This document shows positions 1 to 10,794 of a stretch of 64,000 bases of DNA, in pieces. Origin of the DNA: Rhinopomastus cyanomelas (lineage: Eukaryota; Chordata; Aves; Bucerotiformes; Rhinopomastidae). The position numbers were made by a program, and so were the translations under genes. A model generated the notes under the pieces. The model was not told where the DNA came from, ran no database searches, and worked only from the letters and a program-made list of their open reading frames with translations. The stretch spans positions 36,013-100,012 of the forward strand of contig VXBP01005182.1 of the NCBI GenBank assembly GCA_013400115.1, given 5' to 3'. Numbering within the stretch: position 1 is the first letter of the stretch; each line of letters begins with the position of its first letter.

Positions 1-1777
1 AGAAGGAAGGGAATAAGGGGGTCCAGGTGCAGAGATCAGAGATGCCCCTACAGACCATCATGAAGACTGTGATGAGGTAGGCTGTCCCTCTGCAGCCCAT
101 GGAAGCTAACAGTGGGAAGAAAGGACTGGGGAGGGAAGAGGATATAAAATGACAAGATGACTTGAAAAATAAATGCTTTGTAGAGTACTAAGTTCTTCTT
201 GAAAATTTTGACTTGCTGCAAAAAGTTTTTGTAAGGGCTACAATAGATCAGTGTGGGACTTAGAAGGGGAAGTTTTATGAAAACATTATTAGTCCTAGGG
301 TCTCCCTTTAAGTTTGGGCTGGTTAAAACATGCCACACTGCTTTTTTTATATTTTTCACTGAAATACTTTTTCCTGTGTAATAAATCACTTTATGAAGAG
401 CTATTCATAGAATCACAGGACCATTGAGTGCGTTATTTGGTGCATGATTCACCAAACAGTGACTTTACTACTGCACTTTACTGACGTGCTTTACTTCCTC
501 CTTGCAACCAGCAGGCCAGAAGACTAACAAAAGGAATTGAATTTTTCTTAACATATGAAAAGAATGTGCCAAAAAAAGAAAAATAGAGTACAAGACACAA
601 TGCAAGGGGTGACCCTTTTGTCACCACTACTGAACTCCTAAGACCTGCAGGAGCATAAGAAGATTGTCTTCAGATGCATCGTTCTACAGCGACATATATA
701 ACTGTTCCTTTGTGACTTGAATAGAAAAATAAAGAAGCACTTTTGTGTTTTTCCCCGACCCACACCACCTATCTGCCAAGTGAAAATTAGAGGCATCACC
801 TGCATGTCCCCAGCAGCAGAGATAATTTTCTTGCCATTTGGTCCTTTCTGATTCTTGTCCTTCTCAATGCTGTGACAAAAGAGAGTCCTACAACTGTCTG
901 AAGACAACTCATAAAGCATTTAGGAAGGCATAAAAATATTTATTACAATTTGGAAGAAAATACTTGCTATATACAGTGGAAAATAAATGTTCAGAAGGTA
1001 CAATTCACATAAATATTGGGGGGGGAGGTGTTGTTCTTGTTTTTAGAAAATAAATACCAGCTCAGCTACCTGAGTAATGCTGACAGATACTTACTTATGT
1101 GTTCAATTATCTTATTTTACCTTTTTTTTTTTGTGTCATCAATCATTTCTGGGATACTACAATAAAATATTTGAGGTGCTTGAGTTTAGCTGAGAAAAAA
1201 CATTTAAAGGTTTCTGCTAGTTATCTATACCTTATCTTATAATCAACTTCTTTCCTTTTTCCTGTAGTGAAGTGCTTGAGCATGTAGATTAATGAGTATT
1301 CTACTTACAGTATAATTAAATAATTTGTAACAAAATGCTGAATATTTTGATTAAAAAACCCCACAGCCACGTATCAAGGCAACGATTCATCAAAGGAAAT
1401 AAGTTGTTTCAATCTTTACTAATAGTAGTTGTCCTGTATAATTTGGAAAAGAAGTAATATAGTCCTTTCAGCAATCACGCAGTCACTTCCAGGAGTCAGC
1501 TACATATGGAACAGCATTAGATCTCCTGTCACAAAATGATGTGAATGTGATTGAAATACACAAACCAAAAATCAATCCATCAAGGTGTTCCAGAGTTTTA
1601 AATGTATTTTCCCCACTTTATTATTCATTAAACATAAAAGATACTTGATTTCAATCTAACTTAGAATGAAATCATAGTATAAAATGTCAGAAAATCCTGG
1701 AAATTCAGAACTTTTACCTTGGAATGTTCCTATTGTTTCTTTGACTCCTTTTCCAGTGACATCGGTTTAAATGCAAG
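1..1777. other. Unique intergenic DNA, no gene seen
   Basis: This AT-rich stretch shows no recognisable exon, RNA gene or CR1 tail. The open frames at 48-389 and 638-919 (minus strand) have no recognisable domain and start and stop at random in AT-rich sequence, so I treat them as chance. A short G run lies at about 1018-1027 and a T run at about 1122-1132. Confidence 0.6.
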
Positions 1778-2637
1778 AGGGAAGGTTTGTGCTGACTTCA
1801 TAACAAACCTGGTCAGTCTCACCTCCATCCCAGGAAAAGTGATGGAACAATTTGTTCTAGAGGCTGTTTCCAGGCACATNNNNNNNNNNNNNNNNNNNNN
1901 NNNNNNNNNNNNNNNNNNNNNNNNNNNNNNNNNNNNNNNNNNNNNNNNNNNNNNNNNNNNNNNNNNNNNNNNNNNNNNNNNNNNNNNNNNNNNNNNNNNN
2001 NNNNNNNNNNNNNNNNNNNNNNNNNNNNNNNNNNNNNNNNNNNNNNNNNNNNNNNNNNNNNNNNNNNNNNNNNNNNNNNNNNNNNNNNNNNNNNNNNNNN
2101 NNNNNNNNNNNNNNNNNNNNNNNNNNNNNNNNNNNNNNNNNNNNNNNNNNNNNNNNNNNNNNNNNNNNNNNNNNNNNNNNNNNNNNNNNNNNNNNNNNNN
2201 NNNNNNNNNNNNNNNNNNNNNNNNNNNNNNNNNNNNNNNNNNNNNNNNNNNNNNNNNNNNNNNNNNNNNNNNNNNNNNNNNNNNNNNNNNNNNNNNNNNN
2301 NNNNNNNNNNNNNNNNNNNNNNNNNNNNNNNNNNNNNNNNNNNNNNNNNNNNNNNNNNNNNNNNNNNNNNNNNNNNNNNNNNNNNNNNNNNNNNNNNNNN
2401 NNNNNNNNNNNNNNNNNNNNNNNNNNCTGAGAAGGAACTTCTTCACAGTGAGGGTGACAGAGCACTGGAATAGGTTGCCCAGGGTGGTTGTGGAGTCTCC
2501 TTCACTGGAGATGTTCAAGGACTGCCTGGATGTGTTCCTGTGTGACTTGGTCTAGGTGATCCTGCTGTGGCAGGGGGATTGGACTAGATGATCCTTCGAG
2601 GTCCCTTGCAATCCGTAATGATTCTGTAATTCTGTGA
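1778..2637 (+). mobile_element. CR1 LINE copy interrupted by an N gap
   Basis: The 5' part translates in frame to a reverse transcriptase segment containing SLTSIPGKVMEQFVLEAVSRH, the conserved avian CR1 ORF2 block that follows the 'NYRP' motif. After the N run, the frame resumes with the ORF2 C-terminus (LRRNFFTVRVTEHWNRLP) and stops at a tag in the CR1 3' tail. The tail has the block 'ggggattggactagatgatccttcgag' (read here in pieces) and ends in octamer-like ATTCTGT repeats near 2619-2636. CR1 moves by target-primed reverse transcription and normally has truncated 5' ends, as here. About 547 bases between the two coding blocks are unknown. That is much shorter than the roughly 1.3 kb expected in an intact copy, which suggests an internal deletion if the gap size is real. 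Confidence 0.93.
1880..2426. other. Assembly gap (547 N)
   Basis: A run of N lies inside the CR1 copy. The size is not a round default such as 100, so it may be an estimate of true length. The flanks are both CR1 ORF2 on the plus strand and in the same translation frame if the N count is exact. Confidence 0.99.
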
Positions 2638-3344
2638 GTCTTGGAATGAAGCTTTTTAATTGTGGTCAATTATGGTATATTTTGCTTTCTCCGGCATCAA
2701 CACTTTTTGTTATTTTGTTTTTCCTGACTTTACTTGGTCTTTAGCTCAGCACCCAGCATCTAATCATCTAAACAGAATGAGATTCCAAGAGGAACTTCGC
2801 ACTAACATTCATGGGAGACCGCAAGCAGCTGGCACATGTACATAGCTCTTTTAGCCTCACCACCTAATTCAGTCCAGGAGGTTCTGCACTCTCCCCTTTG
2901 CCTGCCTGATTCAAGTGAAGTTTTGTATATTGTCTTTGCCTTCCTTGGAGCGCAGTCACGCCCAGAGGGAAATGACAGGCTTATGGCTATGAACAGGAAA
3001 AGTGGTTAACATATGGCCCGTTAGTTATAGGGTCACCAAGAGGCTACCTTGATGCAAGGTTCTTTCAGAATATAATCAGCTGAAGGAATATGTTCCCAGG
3101 CACTTTTTCATGTCTGCTGACATAAAAATGCAGATTTCTTCAAGTATTGCTATGTGTGAGAGAAGTATCACCTTTGTAAGACTATAATGAAGTGCAGGAA
3201 AAGAACCTTGGCATGCATCTGTTGATATGTGCCATGCATTTTTTGAGGCAGCTTATGCTGGAAGCAGTCTTTCAAGCCATCCAGCTTTGCTCAGTGCACA
3301 AAGAGAAAAGTTAATTCATATTTTTACGTAGTCTAAATGTAGCT
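2638..3344. other. Unique intergenic DNA between two CR1 copies
   Basis: No exon, RNA gene or repeat was recognised. The 61-residue open frame at 2660-2845 has no visible domain and is probably chance. Confidence 0.55.
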
Positions 3345-4080
3345 CATAGCATCATAGAATCATAGAATCATTAGGGATGGGAAGGGACCTCAGAACATCA
3401 TCCAGTCCAATTCCCCTGACACAGCAAAATCACCTAGACCAAGTCACACAGGAACACTTCCATGTGGATTTTAAATGTCTCCAGTGAAGGAGACAACACA
3501 ACCTCACTGGGCAGCCTGTTCCAGTGCTCCATCACCCTCAATGGGAAGAAGTTCCTTCTCATATTTATGTGGAACCTTCTGCGTTCCAGCTTACAACCAC
3601 TGCCCCTTGTCCTATCACTAGATGACACTGAGAAGAGCCTGACTCCAGCCTCCTGACACTCACCCTTCAAATATTTATAGACATTAATGTGGTCACCCCT
3701 CAGTCTCCTCTTCTCCAAGCTCAAGAGACCCAGCTCCCTCAACCATTCCTCATAAGGGAGGTGGTCCACCTACTTCATCATTCTCGTTGCCTTACCTTGG
3801 ACTCCCTCCAGCAGCTCCACATCCTTCTTGAAATTTAGAGGCACAGAACTGGACATAATACTCCAGGTGTGGTCTCACCAGTGCAGAGTAGAGGGGGAGG
3901 AGAACCTGTCTTGATCTGCTAACCACCCCCCTTCTGATCCACCCCAGGATGCTGTTGGCCTTCTTGGTCACAAAGGACACATTGCTGCCTCATAGTCATC
4001 CTGCTGGCCCCCAGGACTCCCAGGTCCCTTTCTCCTAGACTGCTCTCCAACAGGTCAGTCCTCAACCTATATTGGTACCC
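3345..4080 (-). mobile_element. CR1 LINE, 5'-truncated, minus strand
   Basis: The left edge carries the reverse complement of the CR1 tail (catagaatcatagaatcatt) followed by 'ggatgggaagggacctcag' and 'gaccaagtcacacaggaaca', all standard CR1 3' sequence. Reading the minus strand, 3434-3769 encodes the ORF2 C-terminus (EEWLRELGLLSLEKRRLRGD, later LRVMEHWNRLPSEVV). Further upstream, 3792-4143 encodes the preceding ORF2 region (ILGWIRRGVVSRSRQVLLPL), but with frameshifts. The copy is truncated at about 4080, next to the segment equivalent to 'GTDLLESS'. It lies head-to-head with the plus-strand CR1 at 4470, so the two form a divergent inverted pair about 390 bases apart. Confidence 0.94.
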
Positions 4081-4469
4081 AAACAAAATGAGCAGTCCTA
4101 AATCATCCTTTTTCAATGCTGGAAAAGTTTTCCATGCACTCATCTACAGGCTGATGAATTTCACATTTGGATAGTTCTTAAAACAAACAAACAAAAGTTT
4201 GGCTCAAAAACCACAGTCATTTCAAGGCATGTTGTTACATCACTGTAGGACTTCTGGCTGCAAGACAGAGATGGAAAAAACAGGGAAAGTTTGAGTACTC
4301 AAACTCAATTTGAGCACTCAAAATTCAACAAGTTTGGATTTTAAAGAAAATTCCCAAATGTTTTGTCAACATATTTTTCATATTTTTCATTTTTCTCAGC
4401 TTGCTCAAATCAAAACCCATAAATCAAATCAAAGAAACAGAGTGCAGTGTAGGAAACTTATCAAAAGCA

Positions 4470-5174
4470 TGGTCTGGCAGAGAAGGAACCTCTCTGGCAG
4501 TACTGTTTGACAACCAGTTAAGCATGAGCCAGCAATGTGCTCAGGTAGCCAGTAAGGCCAATGGCATCCTGGCTTGTATCCGGAATAGTGCAGCCACCAG
4601 GATTATGGATGTAATTCTCCACCTGTACTGGGTACTGAGGAGGCCTTCCCTCAAGTACTGGGGGCAGTGCTAGGCCACTCACTTCATGAAAGAGATTGAG
4701 GGGCTGGAGTAGGTCCAGAGGAGCAATGAGGCTGGGGAAGGGCCTAGAGGGAAAGGCTGATGGGTAAAGGCTGAGGGAGCTGGGTGTGTTTAGCCTGGAG
4801 AAGAGAAGACTCAGGGGGACCTTCTTCCTCTCTACAACTACTTGAAGGGAGGTTGTACTCAGGTGGGGGTTGAGCTTTTCTCCCAGGCAACTAGTGCCAG
4901 GATGACAGATCAGGACCCGAAGCTGCACCAGGAAAGGGTTAGATTGGATATTAGGAAGCCCTTCCTCATGGAAAAGATGATCAGACACTGTAATGGACTG
5001 TCCAGGGAGGTAGTGGAGTCCCCATTCCTGGAAGTGTTTAAGGACAGACTGGATGTGACACTTAGTGCCATGGTCTAGGCGACTGTGGTGATTTTAGGGC
5101 CTGGGCTGGGCTGGATGATCTTGGAGGTCTTTTTTCCAGCCTCAATAATTCTATGATTTCATGTGATTCTGTGA
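4470..5174 (+). mobile_element. Older CR1 subfamily copy
   Basis: The order of blocks matches CR1 ORF2: 'agcatgagccagcaatgtgctcagg', a stretch encoding SKANGILACIRNSAATR, 'ctgagggagctgggtgtgtttagcctggagaagag', and 'gattggatattaggaa' (each read in part). The 3' end differs from the young copies: it has 'tggatgatcttggaggtcttttttcc' and weak ATTCTATG/ATTCTGTG repeats at about 5148-5174. This tail and the many frame breaks mark an older CR1 subfamily, as seen in the copies at 9863 and 43114. ORF2 is broken throughout. Confidence 0.88.
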
Positions 5175-5220
5175 ATGCAAATGCTAAGAATGGAAATAGA
5201 ATGCTGTAGGATTATTACCT

Positions 5221-5425
5221 TGACAAACTGGAGAGTCTCCAGCAGAGGATTATCAGGATACCCAGGAATGTTGGGCACAGTATCTACACAGTGCGATTTA
5301 GGGAGTTCAGAGTACTTACCTTCATGCAAAGGTGGTCAAGGGATAATCTAAGCTCTACTTTCAGCTACAGGAGATGATAGAGACAAACTGCAGGGGTATG
5401 AGGTGTCACAAGAATAAACAGCCTG
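5221..5425 (+). mobile_element. Decayed CR1-like fragment
   Basis: Short blocks resemble CR1 ORF2 C-terminal sequence: 'ggagagtctccagcagagg', 'gatttagggagttcagagtact', 'ttcagctacaggagatgatagagacaaactgcagg'. Their order and strand fit an old CR1 without a preserved tail. Divergence is high enough that this could be partly coincidental. Confidence 0.45.
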
Positions 5426-6664
5426 GCATTGGAGAGTCAAACCAAACACTAAGTTAAACACATTGATAGGTTTTCACATCTTTTCGTGTCCAGCCCAGCT
5501 GGCATGATCTTGTAGCGGGCTGATGTTGATGATAGTCCTGCTCCAGGGAGACAGCTGGACAAGATTGTTCTGGACATTTCTTACAATCAACATTGCTATG
5601 ATTCTGCTTTAACAAACCATAGAAAATACCATGGGAAAGGAAGAATTCATAAATTATATGGGTATTTATTTCATATCTGATGGAGAAAAAAACCCCATCA
5701 ACTTTTGAACCACAGGCACACAAACACGCACACAGAATATTTTCATTCTGTTTTGCAATGATGATGAACACACTGTCCCAGGGAACCAGCTGTTGAACTA
5801 GTGAAATGGTTTTCTTCGGGTGACTCTGTTCTGTTTGAGAAAAGAGTAAGACCCTTTAATTAGAACTCTGCTCAATGGAATTTGGTTTCTCTTTCTGTTG
5901 TTGTATAAAAGATGAAAAAGTACCCTTCACCTTCCCAGACCCCCAGAACACACTCTCACTTTCATTGTAATAAGTGCATCTGTAATGGCTACAGCTGGGC
6001 TCTGTTTTCATAACAAACCACAAGTAGTTCACAGAGATTTCAGCAATCCTGGGCCAAGTTCTGGCTGTTTGGGCTGAGATTTGTGCAAGAATGGTTCTGC
6101 CAAGAAAGGTTCTTCAATGTTGTGTGGAAGTCACAGCAGCTGGTTTATATTGTGGATACAAAGGCTTAGTAAAGTGAAATTCAGTACTTTCAGCCGGGTT
6201 ACCTTTCTGAGCCCCTTCAGAATGGAGCTCAAATCCAAGATTCTTGAGTCTCAACTTAAAGAATATGATCCAAAGACAATAATGCAGTGTCCTTTGAACC
6301 CTCTGGCTTGCACATCCTCTCTTCACATGGCCCCAGCTGGATTTTCTTTGCTTGTATTTAATTAGGTCTATATTTTTTTCACAGGTAACATTTTGCCTTT
6401 GCTTTCTTTTACACAGTAAATACATTTAAGCCCACACATTCAAGGCTACCCCCGAAGCAAGTGCAGTTAGCTATGAAGAGTATGAGAAAAGCCCAAGTGT
6501 GACTCAGTGGTCACTTTCCCTGACATGCCTCCTTTGATTTCTGTAAGTTCTTTACTTAGCTACCTATACACAGCTGTCTAGCAAGAAAGTTTGTAAACAA
6601 GCTCTGGATAGGCCAGTGGCCTTGACACAGTTTCAGCCCTTCTTTCTTTAAAATCTCTGTTAAA
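5426..6664. other. Unique intergenic DNA
   Basis: No exon or repeat was recognised. Open frames of 94-105 residues on both strands (5454-5771, 6081-6365, 6114-6425) overlap each other and show no domain. Confidence 0.5.
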
Positions 6665-6708
6665 GTATATATATGTGTGTATGTATATATGTCTGTGTGT
6701 GTGTGTTT
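6665..6708. repeat. TA/TG microsatellite
   Basis: Alternating TA and TG dinucleotides with a few interruptions, ending in a pure (TG) run. It lies about 110 bases upstream of a CR1 fragment. Confidence 0.9.
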
Positions 6709-6818
6709 AAAATGATATATAAATACATAGCCATGTGTATGGAGAGAAAGGTGGTGAGACAAGAAAGATATGTCCATTCATTAAGAATTAAGTCTATCTT
6801 TGACAGCAAGACTATGGA

Positions 6819-7099
6819 CTGCTCTTCTCCAATAATAGGACAAGGGGCAGTGGGTATAAGCTGGAACATAGGAGATTCCACATCAGTATGAGGAGGAACT
6901 TCTTCATGGTGAGGGCGACAGAGCACTGGAAAGGACTGCCCAGGGAGGTTGTGGAGTCTTCTTCTCTGGAGAGGTTTAAAACCTGCCTGGATATGTTCCT
7001 GTGTGACTTGGTCTAGGTGATCCTGCTGTGGTGGGGTGATTGGACTAGATGACCTTTTCAGGTCCCTTCCAATCCCAAATATTCTGTCATTCTGTGACT
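6819..7099 (+). mobile_element. CR1 LINE 3' fragment
   Basis: Starts in the ORF2 C-terminal coding part ('aataggacaaggggcagtgg') and runs through 'aggaggaacttcttcatgg', 'gttcctgtgtgacttggtctagg' and the tail block 'gattggactagatgacctttt' to ATTCTGTCATTCTGTGA. It is a young-type tail, severely 5' truncated. Confidence 0.94.
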
Positions 7100-9862
7100 T
7101 AAAATAAAAGCAAACAGAAACAAATTTCAGGAAAAATTCCAAATGTTTGGTGCAGGTTTATCAGCTGTTTAGATGATGTGCATTCAGAAGTATAACTGGA
7201 TCACCTAATAAATGCACAGAACTACTGACAGCTATTTGAAAACATTATGGAGAGGTTCTGGAAATTTAAGTATGGTATCAATATTCCATCATTTGATCAT
7301 GGTAATTACTACTTTGGAAGTCTAACCTCCAATCATTCTAAGCAACAGAATGAGTTGCCAAAAAAAAAAAATACAACAAACAAAACAAAACTCTAGTCAT
7401 GTAGAAGGTATCAAACACGTGAATAATAAGATCTGTGAGTTTATAAAAAAGCCAGATCATAAGAAGTAAACCTGATCCCTTTTCTTGATAAATCGGTGAA
7501 TTTGATGAAAAAGCAACAATAAGAGAACAGAGAACATACTTAGAGTGCACTGCAGCTTTGGCTACAGCATTGCAGTCATTAAGGTCACATTGAATTGTCA
7601 GAGCAGGAACAGGTTATGGAGTGGCAGAAGATAATAGTAGTGCAACAGGAAGTTTGTTGGATGCATTTGAAACAGCACAGGAATTAACAGCAGCTGAGTG
7701 AAAGAAGGTGAAAGGTATACAGAAGATATTATTCCCAGGGGATGACACAAGGACCTGCAGAGTAAAAACTCGAGCAGGTAATATACCCAGCAGCTACACT
7801 GTCTGACAACAAATAATTGACCTGTGTCTGTGTTAGAAAAATAGACGGCAATGTGCTGCTGTGTGGCGTCAGCAAACATGGCATCACACTGGGAATGGTA
7901 AAACCCAAGTATTAATCTCAGCTTCTCTGTGGATTTTAGGCATGATGGCGGGGCAGGTCTCTTAACTTTATTGGGCCTCCAGCTGTTGGCCATTTAATTA
8001 ACACAACCTCTAAACATTTCACATGAGGAAACTTTCCCATTCAGCATTTTGGTGCCACCTGATACATTGGGATGAAACCTGTAGCACAGCCTCTGTCAAC
8101 ACTTGTCCACGCAGTGAAGAGTAAAATCCTTACATCAATGTAAAGAGTCAAAGTTTACTGAGAGCTGCTTCAGCAAGAAGATGAATTATTGTGTGATTGA
8201 ACATGTCACCATATGTTCCATGAAGTACTATGCTCAGTTCCACCCCACCTTTTCCATGTAGTATTAATCATTTATGAAGCAGAATTTTTTCATCATTAAT
8301 TGAAACAAGGAAGAGGAGATAAATTGTGCCTACTAGAGGGGAAAAAGGCATTTTCCTCTCTCCTATGCTTTTGCAGGTGTTTGCCAAGAAGCCAGGGATA
8401 ATAGGATACTTGGGGGAAAAAATGTTTCTGTATCTACTATCCAGTGTTACAATGGTAATGCTAAGGCAGAATGAGTAAAGGATATTAAAATTTACCCCTC
8501 CAGGACTGTTCCGTTTTCTTTCACTGGGAGCTGAATTAGTTTACATTTCACACAGGGTAAGAGGCCAGTTTCCCAGGGGCAGATAACTCACTGAAATATC
8601 AAGCTGTCTGTTACCATATGGTAAGATACTCATTTGGCCTTACCTCTTCACCAGAGGATCAGCTTGCCCTGCTTCTTGCATAGTCTTTCTCCCCAAACAG
8701 TCTTCATATCTACAACAGACATCAACAGGATTCAAGACTCTGAGGGTCCCTGAGGTCACTCTTTGTACTGCAAACAGACTCTTACCCAATAACCTCCCAG
8801 ACACTTGGAAACACATGCAAAAGTAAACAGCATGATACTATTGATAGAAATAACATTCACAGGCAGCGTGAACTCCTTGTGCACAAAGAAGAATAAATAG
8901 AGGCAGCGTATCTATTAGCTGTGAATGAATAAAACAGTATTTATAAAATGGGTAATTTAGGTCTGATTAATGCTTATAAATGTGTTTACATAAGAATTGG
9001 ATATTAACCTATAGCTTTAAAGGGTTTAATTAGCCTGGCAATATTGTCTCACTGTACAATGAAAAAAACAAATTCACAAAGGAAAATGCAAATAAAATCT
9101 GCAAGTGCAAATTAGGTCAATTAATTAAGCAATTTACATAAATTTGAATGGTTATTTTCAGGGCATATTTGATACTTTGCACTGCCTATTCCCATCACGC
9201 CAGCAAAAATACTTTTCTATCACCCTATTTATGATACATCAATCATCTCATGGGATCAGAGCATACCAGCACACACTGCAGTGTAACAGCTTCTACACAC
9301 AGGCTTTCTGAACCGTGCCGAGTCTAGCATCCCATTTCCAGCTGTACTATCTTATCTCCAGCAGATGCATTTACAGACTGTTATAGCTTCATTCTTACAC
9401 CCAAATGGAGAAAAGACTATGAAATACGACTTCATCTCCATTACATTTTTTCACCCTGAATACCAAACAGATGGTAACAATTACAGATGGGAGTATGTTT
9501 CTCACACAAGAAGCCAAATGCTGCATAGCTCACCAACTGAAATCTGGAACAAGTCACTTAATGCATTTAGTTTATTCAGATCTAAATTGGTGGAAAAGGG
9601 CAGAGGAATTTGCCCTAACAGTTACATATTCCCATGTTACCCTGAGAATACTACAGCAGCAACCTCGCCATATTACAGTGTGTCCACACAGATCCTTTGG
9701 CTTCTGTCTATGACCCCTGTAACGACGAAGGCATGTTTACTAACTCAGATGTAAGAAGACAGTAATTTGCTTCAGAACAGACATCCTTCCATAGCAATTC
9801 CTTTTTTCTCAGAGTAGCACCCAGCAGGAGTATGAGACTAGCCCAATCTGGTTTACTCTCTA
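7100..9862. other. Unique AT-rich intergenic DNA with a possible conserved element
   Basis: No gene or transposon was recognised in 2.7 kb. The part at about 8900-9170 is strongly AT-rich, with repeated TAATTA/ATTAAT-type cores (homeodomain-type motifs). It lacks simple-sequence character and is discussed as a finding. Open frames at 7338-7550, 7598-7993 and 9365-9754 have no recognisable domain. Confidence 0.5.
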
Positions 9863-10180
9863 TCACAGAATCACAGAATCACTCTGGTTGGAAAAGACCC
9901 CTGAGATCATCATGTCCAACCATCTACACTACCTTACAAGTTCACCCTTAAACCATATCCCTCAAGACCTCATCCAAACGATCTTTAAACAACATCCAGG
10001 GATGGCAACTCAACTACCTTCCTAGGAAGCCCATTCCAGTGCATGAGTACTCTTTCTGTGAAAAATATTTTCCCAATACCCAGTCTAAACCTACTCTATT
10101 GTAACTTGAACCTATTCCTTCTTGTTCTATCACTAATTGCTTGTGAGAAGAGACTATGGACTGAGCTGTACCCATCTACC
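9863..10180 (-). mobile_element. Older CR1 subfamily 3' end
   Basis: Starts with the reverse-complement tail 'atcacagaatcacagaatca' followed by 'ctggttggaaaagacccctg' and 'catgtccaacca', typical of the old CR1 subfamily with the TTTTCCAACC tail. It continues with 'acatccagggatggcaactc' and 'aagcccattccagtgc', the reverse complement of ORF2 C-terminal coding sequence. No frame is intact. Confidence 0.9.
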
Positions 10181-10794
10181 AGACACAAGTCGTGATTCAG
10201 GAACTGACTGTGTGCTTGAGAATGCTGCATCCCAGTATCACCAAAACTTCAATGCAACCTCAAACAATACATTTGAACTGCTTCATGATGTTTACTTTGA
10301 TTTTTATTCTTTCTAATGACTACAATTCTTTGTCTTTAGATCAACATATATTTAAGAATAAAATCAACCGTAACTCAAATAAAATCAGAAAGGTTCTTCT
10401 AGAAAATGTCATTTCCATCTATTTGAACATGTCCTCCCTTACTCTTTATAAAGTTAGAGTTTTCTTTTTCTGCACACATTTATGACTGAACCATTCTTAG
10501 GTTGTAGAAGAGACAAATAGATTACTTTCTCCAGCTGTTTTCTTCTTTTATATAGAATTGTGAAATTCATATAAACCTCCAGGCAAGTAAACTTTCTTTC
10601 CCTTCATTCCTTGCCAGCCCATTTTGCCTTCTTTGTGCTGCTAAATACCACTAAGTCTCTCAGGTATATTATTGCAATTGTGAAAACATTGCACCACCAG
10701 CAGTTACTTCCACAGGTTCCACACACTACGTTTCTAAATAGAGACTGCTTGTTCAGCACTCACAGTGCTTCCATATGTCTCAGACTCAGCCTAG
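10181..10794. other. Unique intergenic DNA
   Basis: AT-rich sequence, no repeat or gene recognised. The 97-residue frame at 10192-10485 looks like chance (Asn/Ile/Leu-rich, no domain). Confidence 0.5.

Noticed and set aside
1719..2555. Open frames of 202-278 residues over the first gap
   Set aside because: Mostly unknown residues; the real parts on the plus strand are CR1 ORF2 and the minus-strand ones are their shadows.
6665..6708. CRISPR-like or functional tandem array
   Set aside because: It is a simple dinucleotide repeat; no direct repeat/spacer structure occurs anywhere in the window, and the DNA is vertebrate.
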